DNA of 64,000 nt, from NCBI RefSeq assembly GCF_000802965.1, contig NZ_JSAK01000033.1, positions 62,290-126,289 on the forward strand, written 5' to 3'. This stretch comes from Pseudomonas fluorescens. Lineage in GTDB: Bacteria; Pseudomonadota; Gammaproteobacteria; Pseudomonadales; Pseudomonadaceae. The position numbers and the translations under genes are program-made. The notes beneath the pieces are model-generated. The model worked only from the letters and a program-made list of their open reading frames with translations, was not told the DNA's origin and ran no database searches. This document shows, piece after piece, positions 10,101 to 17,907 of the stretch. Numbering within the stretch: position 1 is the first letter of the stretch; the number at the start of each line of letters is the position of its first letter.

Positions 10101-12327
10101 TCTCACACGTTTGCGCCACTTGAAAGCCGCGACCAAAAGCCCGGGCGGTTTGCAAACTTCAACGCAACGGCAGGCCCGGCGGACCCTGGAACGCTTTAAG
10201 GGTTATGAGTATGAACAGGAGATTTCCCTTGCCGGCCTGCAACCGGGCACCGAAGGCATTTATCGCAATGTGTATCGACACGCCGACGGCGACTTCATGC
10301 TCAGCCAGGGTCGCATCTACCGTATCGAACTGGCCAACAATCCGCCGCAATGGCGTTTGAGCGCAACGAGCACGCGAACCTACAAACAACCTGTCGCCCT
10401 CGATGAAGCCGGCCACTGGAACACCCATTACGCCGTGTACGGCACCGTGACGGCAGGAGGTGGTGTCGGCGGCGGCGCGGTGCTCGGTCATATGGCCGAC
10501 GGCCTCGACCCACTCTGGCCCGCCGCGATTCGCCGCTGGCTGCCGCGCTGGTGGACGGATCGCGCCTTGCGTCGGCAAATGACCCTGACCAACACCGCCG
10601 ATGCCTACACCCGACGACTCGAAACCCAGACCAACAGCTCCAACGCGACCCTTGAACATTATTTCGGTCTCGAACCGAACCAGCGTCAGCCCCTTCGTGC
10701 CAATGCCGACATCGCTTGCGCCAACGACATCGATCTTGCACAGGCCCAATACCTGAACCTTGAGGAACTGATGCTGTTCAGTCATGGCCGAAAACGCGTG
10801 ATGATCGAAGACATTCAAAGTCGCTGCGCCTGGATCGTTGTCGATCGCACCGTGCGGCGGATCGGTTTGGCCAAGGAGCGTCTAGTGGAACATCTCGACC
10901 GTATCGATCATTTGGTTGCCCGTTCGGATGCCACGCCGTTCAGCGATACCGCCACACATGTGCAACTGATGGCGCAACGCAAGGAAATACGAAAAGACTT
11001 TCTCAAGGACTTTGATCTGCTTCACTCGCACGTCGCCGCAGCGAATCGATGGAATGGCAGAATCACCAATCGTGCGCAAAAATCGAAGATGGCCCCGGAC
11101 CTGGCCACCGTCAATGAAAAGTTCAGCGACACCAATCATTACTACCTAAAAGCGGCGCATGAGCTGGAGATCATCACCCACTACACCGCCGTCACCGACC
11201 AGTCCTGGGTTTACTTTCACGTGCAGTTGAAACAGGCCCGCAACAAGCTCGGGCGTGCCTTGCTGACCCAGCATCATTTGCCTGAAGTACAGGCCATTTT
11301 TACCCAGCGCAACAAGGTGCTGCAAGACTGTCTGGCGACGTATGCCGAGTTTCGCCGCAATCTTGGCGCCTGGTCGTTGGGCTATCCGCAGCATCTGGAT
11401 CTGGAGCAAGTCGCTGCGTTTCTCGACAACCTGGAAAAAGTGGAAGAGTTCGCTCGCCATGCCATCAAGACACGCCCCTCCACCACGCCGAACGCGGGAC
11501 GTTCAAGGAAGCAACTGTTCGAGACCGAAGACAACCAACTGCTCATCGGTGTCGCCAGTAACGATGCCGTGACCCGGCAAAAACGCTTCACCATCGAGGG
11601 TGTCGATGGTCATACGGAAACCTGGCTACCCCGTTCCTCAAGCGGCAAATATCACCTCAGTGAACCCGTGGCTGCCGCACAAACACCGCTTCCAACCGAT
11701 GTCACGCCGATGCTGGTGGAGGCCAGGAAACGACTCGGTACCGTCGACGCCTACCAAAGCAAAGTTGAAGGTCACACCCGACGAGACATGCTGCCGGTCG
11801 ACCTTGAGCACATGATGAGTAGCGAGGCAGCGGAACTGAACATGCGTGCCCAGGCCATCGAACGGCTGTCGCCCACGGAGCCGGTCGCTGTGCAATTGCG
11901 CAATCGCGCGGCTGAACTGTTGCGCGCCGGCCGTACGCTGAGGATTGACCAGACCCTGAACAGCAAAACCCCTTCCGAAGGTTATCTGGATTATCTGCTT
12001 GAGCAGAATGTAGTGGACATCCGCAAGGAAGGCGGCCTACGGGACTTGGGTAAACGCCCGGATGGACGCAGGGATTTTCTGCAAGAGTACGAAGTGCGCG
12101 ATCTGACCCAAGAGCATGCGCGAACCTTGTGGTACGCACACTTCCACTACACCTCGGCCAAGCCTGCATTCAACGACTTCGTCAAAGGTCATCTGAAACT
12201 GCCGGAGCAACGCAACCTGGGGCTGCAATGGCAACAGGCTCAGGCTGCCAGTGGTGCCCATGTACAACCGATCTGGCGCGGCGACATCGGCAAACCGCTG
12301 GGGGTCAAACACTTCTCCGAGCTCTGA
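7111..12327 (+). CDS. Giant dermonecrotic-toxin-like protein (DUF6543-type)
   Basis: A protein of about 1738 residues of the large Pseudomonas class annotated as dermonecrotic toxin domain (DUF6543) proteins. I use the ATG at 7111 (MLEAPTTPPADF), with GGAG 11 bases upstream; an in-frame ATG at 7039 is possible. There is no signal peptide. The first 900 or so residues are helix-rich and charged. A hydrophobic hairpin-like stretch follows (MALGMVPFVGSAISLYDAW and ILPSVAATSGGARS), resembling the translocation region seen in such proteins. The C-terminal 500 residues are helical, with no catalytic motif I recognise. It is a single cistron between REPINs; no immunity or secretion gene adjoins it. 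Toxin function is inferred from family resemblance. Confidence 0.6.
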   Translation: MLEAPTTPPADFGLSHSLAQKLDENLNLSASAHWNDCRDQWLDLMAQNPQSPLDADWWSARARGTDVSRKAQAIRLYRQHFEASSQWTFAQGGLSVEQMNALHALVNPATTPEFQVYVEQLKLKGNNGLYVELSGALVITLNTDQPVTQLLYLPSRPSPWMTFEKRNDLERWLIEQQPPLFDQPRLQANTISVDYTVPRDPALQTSAESLRSRLSIAPADRHANDAVFAAPPDLPMADAHDSPAPFGQLTPDIPLGLRLSALAQQQTALENLLGKDFQGDHNDPRLLRLQQQLDALTAAEQASNNAATALLQTDQMLELRRLPNPHYTALYQARQNGLLAEAELQLSLSQISSDEHQWLKTALDAPDQPRPADVVVARLMLSATETEGDTLRTQTHELDGVLLFAHPDALLASSTRSLLLYWPGRFGGLQRFASRQALEQTLFKLPANDTTQALHLLPLRGNPFEYTLQTQLYTCEQLATRLLTANPVPSHTRQRAVELEKLRELTLARLTVPIVTARELAYAQVVEQNHSAALASRLPSTLSALTEDKRNRLKSLFTSYIKAMKRSNEMLERELPHRDAFSQKAIDAHLRQEFGLTQNVEVMLDVPDSTTWRKVVTEGAAPGTPQQNTLIASAQWSKLSLAELAQSNINQAMWWRLSLMQVEVSGGDEAQSQKVKNGIKQAWLRKVITELDLAGKYETLIRETFLGPSGESAFKNAYRRECLSEPWRLMLKLQGEFALLQRDIKADGQQVLEIAIDANSRDAYAANGKRIVLLPANLTVGGEDTQHQGPTTLAGVTFIEEQISGLTLLYLPDSPDGTFLRQYDNLEEARMALYNQCLHTRTVNYLADRALNGDFSRHVSRINQALLKNFDALIGAGTAWPATTSLATHLLNVHMGRLLEAHRGTSRSNDALYLEGVALKSGALFNYLKMALGMVPFVGSAISLYDAWNSANLAVAGFLRGDVGHGLAEMEAVLLSFIDAAMDILPSVAATSGGARSLTRLRHLKAATKSPGGLQTSTQRQARRTLERFKGYEYEQEISLAGLQPGTEGIYRNVYRHADGDFMLSQGRIYRIELANNPPQWRLSATSTRTYKQPVALDEAGHWNTHYAVYGTVTAGGGVGGGAVLGHMADGLDPLWPAAIRRWLPRWWTDRALRRQMTLTNTADAYTRRLETQTNSSNATLEHYFGLEPNQRQPLRANADIACANDIDLAQAQYLNLEELMLFSHGRKRVMIEDIQSRCAWIVVDRTVRRIGLAKERLVEHLDRIDHLVARSDATPFSDTATHVQLMAQRKEIRKDFLKDFDLLHSHVAAANRWNGRITNRAQKSKMAPDLATVNEKFSDTNHYYLKAAHELEIITHYTAVTDQSWVYFHVQLKQARNKLGRALLTQHHLPEVQAIFTQRNKVLQDCLATYAEFRRNLGAWSLGYPQHLDLEQVAAFLDNLEKVEEFARHAIKTRPSTTPNAGRSRKQLFETEDNQLLIGVASNDAVTRQKRFTIEGVDGHTETWLPRSSSGKYHLSEPVAAAQTPLPTDVTPMLVEARKRLGTVDAYQSKVEGHTRRDMLPVDLEHMMSSEAAELNMRAQAIERLSPTEPVAVQLRNRAAELLRAGRTLRIDQTLNSKTPSEGYLDYLLEQNVVDIRKEGGLRDLGKRPDGRRDFLQEYEVRDLTQEHARTLWYAHFHYTSAKPAFNDFVKGHLKLPEQRNLGLQWQQAQAASGAHVQPIWRGDIGKPLGVKHFSEL

Positions 12328-12342
12328 AAAATACAAAACCCT

Positions 12343-12430
12343 GTAGGAGCCGGCTTGCTGGCGATGGCGGTGTGTCAGGCAACACACGTTTCGCCTGTAC
12401 CCGCGCGATCGCCAGCAAGCCGGCTCCTAC
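12343..12430. repeat. REPIN (type A)
   Basis: Inverted pair of GTAGGAGCCGGCTTGCTGGC-type REP elements lying between the converging 3' ends of the toxin-like gene and metE. Confidence 0.9.
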
Positions 12431-12433
12431 ACC

Positions 12434-14743
12434 TCAGGCCAGTTGACTGCGCAACTGACGGGCCGCCGCGACCATGTTCACCAGCGCCGCTTCGGTCTCC
12501 GGCCAGGCACGGGTTTTCAGGCCGCAATCGGGGTTGACCCACAAGCGTTCGGCGGGAATGCGCTTCGCCGCTTTGCTCATTAACTTGACCATTTCGGCAG
12601 TGTCCGGCACCCGTGGCGAGTGGATGTCGTAGACGCCCGGGCCGATGTCGTTCGGGTAATCGAACGCTTCGAAAGCCTCCAGCAGTTCCATGTCCGAACG
12701 CGAAGTTTCAATAGTGATCACATCGGCATCCATCGCTGCGATGGCTTCGATCACGTCGTTGAATTCGCTGTAGCACATGTGGGTGTGGATCTGGGTTTCG
12801 TCCCGCACACCGCTGGCACTCAGGCGGAACGCTTGCACCGCCCAGTCCAGATATTCCTGCCATTGCGCCCGGCGTAGCGGCAGGCCTTCGCGGAGGGCAG
12901 CTTCGTCGATTTGCACAATCTTGATCCCGGCGGCTTCCAGATCCACCACTTCGTCACGCAGGGCCAGGGCCAGTTGTTGCGCCTGGACTTTGCGCGACAC
13001 GTCTTCACGGGGGAACGACCACATCAGCATGGTCACGGGACCGGTGAGCATGCCTTTCATGACCTTGTCGGTCTGGCTCTGTGCATAGCTGATCCAATCG
13101 ACAGTCATGGCTTTCGGACGGCTCAGGTCGCCGTAAATGATCGCCGGTTTCACGCAGCGCGAACCGTAACTCTGCACCCAGCCGAAACGGGTGAAAGCAT
13201 AACCATCAAGCTGCTCGGCGAAGTACTCGACCATGTCGTTGCGCTCGGCTTCACCGTGCACCAGCACGTCCAGCCCGAGGCGTTCCTGAATCTGTACGGC
13301 GTGGCGGATTTCGTGGTGCATGGCGTCGGTGTAGTCGTTGGCCGACAGCTTGCCTTGCTTGTAGGCCTGGCGCGCCAGACGGATCGATCCGGTCTGCGGG
13401 AACGAGCCGATGGTGGTGGTCGGGAACGCCGGTAGTTTCAGGCGTGCGCGCTGTTGCTCGATGCGTTTGGCAAAGGGCGATTGGCGTTGGCTGTCCGTCG
13501 GCCCAATCGCATTGATTCGGGCTTGCACGTCGGTTTTGTGAATGCGCGGCGACTCGGCGCGACTGATCTGAATCGCGCGGCTTTCGGCCAGGGCCGCTTG
13601 CACCTTGGGCGCTTGCGGATCGTTCAGGGCATCGCGCAGTACGGCGATCTCACCACACTTTTGCACGGCGAACGCCAGCCAGCTTTTCAGTTCCGGGTCG
13701 AGTTTGTCTTCGCGCTCCAGATCCACCGGGCTGTGCAGCAGCGAACAGGAACTGCTGACCCACAAGTTGTCGCCAAAGCGTTCCTGGGCCAGTTGCAGTT
13801 GCGCGAGCACCGGCTCCAGTTCGCAGCGCCAGACGTTGCGGCCGTTGACCAGACCCACCGAAAGAATCTTGTAGGTCGGCAAGCGATCGAGCACGTGCAG
13901 CAATTGGTCGGGCGCCCGTACCGCGTCGATGTGCAGGCCTTGTACCGGCAGGCCGACTGCGAGGCCGAGGTTGTCTTGCAGACCGCTGAAGTAGGTCGCC
14001 ACGAGCTTTTTCAGCGGCGAGTACTGAAGGATGTGATAAGCGCGTTCGAATGCGCTTTTCCACGATTGTGGAAGGTCGAGCGTCAGGATCGGTTCGTCGA
14101 TCTGCACCCACTCCACGCCTTGGGCGGCGAGGCGACCGAGGATTTCGTTATAGACCGGCAGCAGGCGTTCCAGCAGGTCGAGCTTGTCGAAGTCGTTGCC
14201 TTTAGCCTTGCCCAGCCACAGGTAAGTCAGCGGGCCGATGATCACCGGCTTAACGTTGTGACCGAGGGCGAGGGCTTCGTCGACTTCATCGAACAGCTGT
14301 TCCCAGCTCAGCTTGAACTGTTGATCCGAGCTGAATTCCGGGACCAGGTAATGGTAATTTGTGTCGAACCACTTGGTCAGCTCTTGAGCGTATTGCGCCT
14401 GACCATGCTCGCCGCAGCAGCTCGCGGTGGCGCCACGGGCCATGGCAAAAAGCGTGTCGAGGGTCGGCAGGCCGTTGGCATCCCTGGCGCTGTCGAAACG
14501 CTCGGGGATCACGCCGAAGGTCAGGGAATGGGTCAGCACCTGGTCGTACCAGGCAAAGTCGCCGACCGGCAACAAGTCGATACCGGCGTCTTTCTGCAAT
14601 TGCCAGTGGGTGGCGCGCAATTGGCGGCCGACACTGTTCAACGCGGCCTGATCGATGTCGCCCTTCCAGTAGGCTTCGAGGGCTTTTTTCAGTTCGCGGT
14701 CGGCGCCGATGCGCGGGAAACCAAGGGTGTGGGCCACGGCCAT
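12434..14743 (-). CDS. metE: Cobalamin-independent methionine synthase MetE
   Basis: A 769-residue protein that transfers the methyl group of methyltetrahydropteroyl-polyglutamate to homocysteine, the last step of methionine synthesis without vitamin B12. The start at 14743 (MAVAHTLGFPRIG) has AGGAG at the right distance; the frame runs further upstream but without family support. Zinc ligands are visible in the C-terminal barrel (HTHMCYSEF and NPDCGLK), together with the core FPTTTIGSFPQT. Length matches the family. It is divergent from metR, the usual arrangement, and so is probably activated by MetR with homocysteine as signal. Confidence 0.97.
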   Translation of the reverse strand: MAVAHTLGFPRIGADRELKKALEAYWKGDIDQAALNSVGRQLRATHWQLQKDAGIDLLPVGDFAWYDQVLTHSLTFGVIPERFDSARDANGLPTLDTLFAMARGATASCCGEHGQAQYAQELTKWFDTNYHYLVPEFSSDQQFKLSWEQLFDEVDEALALGHNVKPVIIGPLTYLWLGKAKGNDFDKLDLLERLLPVYNEILGRLAAQGVEWVQIDEPILTLDLPQSWKSAFERAYHILQYSPLKKLVATYFSGLQDNLGLAVGLPVQGLHIDAVRAPDQLLHVLDRLPTYKILSVGLVNGRNVWRCELEPVLAQLQLAQERFGDNLWVSSSCSLLHSPVDLEREDKLDPELKSWLAFAVQKCGEIAVLRDALNDPQAPKVQAALAESRAIQISRAESPRIHKTDVQARINAIGPTDSQRQSPFAKRIEQQRARLKLPAFPTTTIGSFPQTGSIRLARQAYKQGKLSANDYTDAMHHEIRHAVQIQERLGLDVLVHGEAERNDMVEYFAEQLDGYAFTRFGWVQSYGSRCVKPAIIYGDLSRPKAMTVDWISYAQSQTDKVMKGMLTGPVTMLMWSFPREDVSRKVQAQQLALALRDEVVDLEAAGIKIVQIDEAALREGLPLRRAQWQEYLDWAVQAFRLSASGVRDETQIHTHMCYSEFNDVIEAIAAMDADVITIETSRSDMELLEAFEAFDYPNDIGPGVYDIHSPRVPDTAEMVKLMSKAAKRIPAERLWVNPDCGLKTRAWPETEAALVNMVAAARQLRSQLA

Positions 14744-14795
14744 GTCGAATGTGCTCCTGTAAAAGATGGCGCTATTGTCGACAGCCAAGGCAACA

Positions 14796-14808
14796 TGAGA
14801 CAAACTCA
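14796..14808. promoter_or_regulatory. Candidate MetR operator between metE and metR
   Basis: TGAG-ACAAA-CTCA is a dyad with the TGA-N7-TCA spacing of the MetR consensus (TGAA-N5-TTCA), 52 bases upstream of the metE start and 43 bases upstream of metR. Position between the divergent genes fits shared control of both. The inner base of each arm departs from consensus. Confidence 0.4.
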
Positions 14809-14851
14809 ACCTTTTCGTGTTGATCACAAGTTTTCCTCATGGAGCCCCACG

Positions 14852-15769
14852 GTGCTTGAAATCCGTCACTTGAAGACACTGCACGCCTTGCGCGAAGCCG
14901 ATAGCCTGGTGGACGCGGCCGATCGCCTGCACTTGACCCAATCGGCGCTGTCCCACCAGTTCAAGGAACTGGAAGAGCGCATGGGCATGCCATTGTTCGT
15001 GCGCAAGACCAAACCGGTGCGTTTCACCAGCGCCGGTCTGCGCTTGCTGCAACTGGCCGACGCCACCCTGCCGCTGCTGCGCGCCGCCGAACGCGACATC
15101 GCGCGGCTGGCCGGCGGCACCGCCGGGCGTTTGCACATGGCGATCGAGTGCCACAGTTGCTTCCAGTGGCTGATGCCGACCATCGACCAGTTCCGTGATG
15201 CCTGGCCGGAAGTCGAACTGGACCTGGCGTCGGGTTTCTCTTTTGCGCCGCTGCCGGCATTGGCGCGTGGCGATCTTGATTTGGTGGTGACCTCCGATCC
15301 GGTGGAACTGGTTGGCATCACCTATGTGCCGCTATTCACCTACGAAGCGATGCTTGCCGTGGCCAACCAGCACAAACTGGCGAGCAAGGCCTACATCGTC
15401 CCGGAAGATCTGCTCACGGAAACCTTGATCACTTACCCGGTGGAACGTGATCGGCTGGACATCTTCACTCGTTTCCTCGAACCCGCCGACATCGAACCGG
15501 CCCAGGTCCGCACCTCGGAACTGACGGTGATGATGATGCAACTGGTGGCCAGCGGACGCGGCGTGTGTGGCATGCCCCATTGGGCGCTGCATGAGTACAG
15601 CTCACGGGGTTATGTGAAGGCCAAGCGACTCGGTGAGAAAGGATTGTTTGCGACGCTGTATGCGGCGATTCGGGCAGACATGCTGGATGCGCCGTATATG
15701 CGCGACTTCTTGCTGACGGCGAAAGACACGTCGTTTTCGACCCTGGATGGGGTTGGTGCCGTTCGCTGA
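14852..15769 (+). CDS. metR: LysR-type transcriptional regulator MetR
   Basis: A 305-residue LysR-type activator. The GTG start at 14852 gives MLEIRHLKTLHALREADS, the canonical start of the winged-helix domain, with GGAG 7 bases upstream. The frame is open far upstream, but that is the antisense strand of metE. The helix-turn-helix lies at about residues 17-40 (LVDAADRLHLTQSALSHQF) and the co-inducer domain fills the rest. MetR activates metE and other methionine genes with homocysteine as co-inducer. Divergent placement next to metE makes the assignment firm. Confidence 0.93.
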   Translation: MLEIRHLKTLHALREADSLVDAADRLHLTQSALSHQFKELEERMGMPLFVRKTKPVRFTSAGLRLLQLADATLPLLRAAERDIARLAGGTAGRLHMAIECHSCFQWLMPTIDQFRDAWPEVELDLASGFSFAPLPALARGDLDLVVTSDPVELVGITYVPLFTYEAMLAVANQHKLASKAYIVPEDLLTETLITYPVERDRLDIFTRFLEPADIEPAQVRTSELTVMMMQLVASGRGVCGMPHWALHEYSSRGYVKAKRLGEKGLFATLYAAIRADMLDAPYMRDFLLTAKDTSFSTLDGVGAVR

Positions 15770-15789
15770 TAGCCCAAACGCTACAGCAT

Positions 15790-15920
15790 GTGGCGAGGGA
15801 GCTTGCTCCCGCTCGGCTGCGCAGCAGTCGTAAAATCTGCGCATGCGGTGTATCCGAAGAAAAATGGTTGCCGGATTTGGGGCTGCTGCGCAGCCCAGCG
15901 GGAGCAAGCTCCCTCGCCAC
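15790..15920. repeat. REPIN (type B)
   Basis: Inverted pair of GTGGCGAGGGAGCTTGCTCC elements around a loop of about 85 bases. The same type occurs at 17731, 23808 and 41660. It sits between the 3' ends of metR and the acetyltransferase gene. Confidence 0.9.
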
Positions 15921-15928
15921 AAAATGCC

Positions 15929-16450
15929 TTATGCCTGAGGATCAGCGGTGATTTCGCGGCACATATGGATTTTGTCGAAGTATTCCTCGCCCACTCGCAC
16001 CGCCATCGGCTCAAGGCCGAACTGGATGAAGCCGCAGCGCTGGTAGAGCTTGAACGCCGCATCATTGCCGGCGGTTACGGTCAACTTGATCAACCGCAAC
16101 CCTTGATGCGCCTGCGCCTCGGTCAAAACCGCCTGCACCAGCTGATAACCCAGCCCGCGCTGCCGGACGTTGGCGGACACGTACATGCCAAACAGCGTCG
16201 CCTTGTGCCGTGCCTTTTCCCGAGGTTCGAAGGCCAGGCCAACGATGCCGGCCAACCTGCCCTCTTCGAACGCGCCAAACACTGCATCCAGCTTGCTGGT
16301 CAGGCGCGACTCCCACCAACTCAGCGGCATGGCCGCCCGTTCGCGCACGCTGGAGGTGAACGCCTGCGGGTGACGGTCATAGGCTTCCAGCATTAATTCC
16401 CGGTAAGCCAGGGCGTGACTGGCATCCAGCCGCTCGATCCACATGCTCAC
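15929..16450 (-). CDS. GNAT family N-acetyltransferase
   Basis: A 173-residue single-domain GNAT protein. The acetyl-CoA binding motif A appears as LFGMYVSANVRQRGLGYQL (Q/RxxGxG/A form, here RQRGLG), and the C-terminal motif B as AAFKLYQRCGF. The start is a GTG (16450) overlapping the stop of the exporter gene by 4 bases; an ATG two codons later is the alternative. The acceptor substrate is unknown. Coupling to a LysE-type exporter suggests a shared role in detoxifying or exporting an amino-acid-like compound, but that is inference. Confidence 0.85.
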   Translation of the reverse strand: MSMWIERLDASHALAYRELMLEAYDRHPQAFTSSVRERAAMPLSWWESRLTSKLDAVFGAFEEGRLAGIVGLAFEPREKARHKATLFGMYVSANVRQRGLGYQLVQAVLTEAQAHQGLRLIKLTVTAGNDAAFKLYQRCGFIQFGLEPMAVRVGEEYFDKIHMCREITADPQA

Positions 16451-17085
16451 GCGGTCCTGCGTTGCTCAAGCATCAAGCGCAGCGCCAGGCCACCCAACAC
16501 GAACCCCATGAAATAGCGCTGCAGCGCCAGCCAGGTCGGGTTGTTGACGAACCACGAGGCGATGCCCGCAGCAAACAGGGCGATCAGCAGATTGACGCAG
16601 AAACTGACGCTGATCTGGGTCAGGCCCAACACAATACTTTGGGTGAACACCGAACCGTGCTCGGGGCTGATGAATTGCGGAAACACCGATAGATAAAACA
16701 CGGCGATTTTCGGGTTCAGGGCGCTGGTCAGAAACCCCATGGTGATCAGTTTGCGTGACGAATCCGGCGGCAACTGCTGGGCTTCGAACGGCGAACGCGC
16801 CCCGGGTTTCACCGCCTGCCAGGCCAGCCACAAAAGATACAGCGCACCGGCCCACTTCAACACTTCATAGGCCATCGGCACCGCAAGGAACACCGCGGTC
16901 AAACCGGCCGCCGCGGCGAACAGGTGGACGAAAAAACCCGCGACCACACCGAGCAACGACGTCACGCCAGCCTTGCGCCCCTGGCAAATCGAACGGGAGA
17001 TCAGGTAGATCATGTTCGGCCCCGGCGTCAGGACCATCAGCAACGCGGCAGCGGCGAAAATCAGCAAGTCTTGAAGCGGGATCAT
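16447..17085 (-). CDS. LysE family amino-acid exporter
   Basis: A 212-residue membrane protein with about six hydrophobic helices. The family hallmark TPGPNMIYLISRS is at residues 20-32, and NPKIAVFYLSVFPQF lies in the middle. RhtB/LysE-type proteins export amino acids or their derivatives by proton antiport. The stop overlaps the start of the GNAT gene (GTGA). The exported substrate cannot be assigned. Confidence 0.9.
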   Translation of the reverse strand: MIPLQDLLIFAAAALLMVLTPGPNMIYLISRSICQGRKAGVTSLLGVVAGFFVHLFAAAAGLTAVFLAVPMAYEVLKWAGALYLLWLAWQAVKPGARSPFEAQQLPPDSSRKLITMGFLTSALNPKIAVFYLSVFPQFISPEHGSVFTQSIVLGLTQISVSFCVNLLIALFAAGIASWFVNNPTWLALQRYFMGFVLGGLALRLMLEQRRTA

Positions 17086-17107
17086 GGCGGGTCCTTTGCG
17101 TGAATGA

Positions 17108-17521
17108 TCAGGCGGTCGCGGTCAGCGAAGCTCGATAAAACGGCAGGATCAGGTCGCGTGTCAATGGCGCCAGCGTGACATCGCCGTCGGTGGCCGGATC
17201 GATCCAGAGCACTTCTTCGATCTCGGCTGCCGGGGTGACGTCTGCATCAATGGTTAGCAGAAAGATTTCGGCCTGTACGACAAAACCCGGTTCGTTGGCG
17301 GCGGGGGCCGAGAACTGGCCAAGGAAGGTGGCGTGCGCCGGGTCGATAACCAGTCCCAACTCTTCTTCCAGTTCTCGGGCCAGGGCATGCACCGGTTGCT
17401 CATGGGCTTCGATCTTGCCGCCCGGTTGCATGAAGGCCGTGGTGCCGCGCTTGCGCACCAGCAGGGTTCGACCGTCGGGGCCGATCAGCAGGGCGGCGGC
17501 GATGTGGATAAGTGTCGACAT
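17108..17521 (-). CDS. NUDIX hydrolase
   Basis: A 137-residue protein with a complete Nudix box: GGKIEAHEQ followed by RELEEELGL, giving the GX5EX7REXXEEXG pattern. It should hydrolyse a nucleoside diphosphate linked to another group, using a divalent metal; the substrate is not evident. I prefer the ATG at 17521 (MSTLIHIAAALL) to a TTG two codons upstream. It lies 22 bases upstream of the exporter gene on the same strand and may share its transcript. Confidence 0.88.
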   Translation of the reverse strand: MSTLIHIAAALLIGPDGRTLLVRKRGTTAFMQPGGKIEAHEQPVHALARELEEELGLVIDPAHATFLGQFSAPAANEPGFVVQAEIFLLTIDADVTPAAEIEEVLWIDPATDGDVTLAPLTRDLILPFYRASLTATA

Positions 17522-17907
17522 AAACAAAAGGCCTTTGACTCAAAGGCTGCAAGGATCACATGTCTTTCGCGGATGATCAAAACCGCGGTGTGCAGGAGCA
17601 GCCTCGCAGGTTATCGAGCCACCGAACATTTCATTCTCACCGTGTACTATCAACGATACTTTCGTGTGAATGTCGTGGCCGACAAAATCCAGTTTAATTG
17701 TCAGCTCGAAGGCGACCGCACATTGTGCCTGTGGCGAGGGAGCTTGCTCCCGCTGGACCGCGAAGCGGTCCCACAACAAGCACCGCGTTCAGTCAGGCCA
17801 AATCCGCCCGCAGGTTTCGCGGCTGCTTCGCAACCGAGCGGGAGCAAGCTCCCTCGCCACAAAAGCTATCTGCACCGAACCATTGAGTCCGAACCCAAGG
17901 AAACCGT
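17522..17907. other. Intergenic region upstream of the glutamate-synthase-like gene
   Basis: Divergent intergenic space between the NUDIX gene and the glutamate-synthase-like gene. Its right half is filled by a type B REPIN (17731-17860); the rest has no recognisable feature beyond an AT-richer stretch near 17640-17700 that could hold promoters. Confidence 0.6.
17731..17860. repeat. REPIN (type B)
   Basis: Inverted pair of GTGGCGAGGGAGCTTGCTCC elements. It is unusual in lying only 47 bases before a start codon rather than behind a 3' end, so it may be within the leader of the downstream gene. Confidence 0.9.

Noticed and set aside
13454..14851. 466-codon upstream extension of metR
   Set aside because: It is the antisense of metE. 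The GTG at 14852 with a good ribosome-binding site gives the normal LysR-type start.
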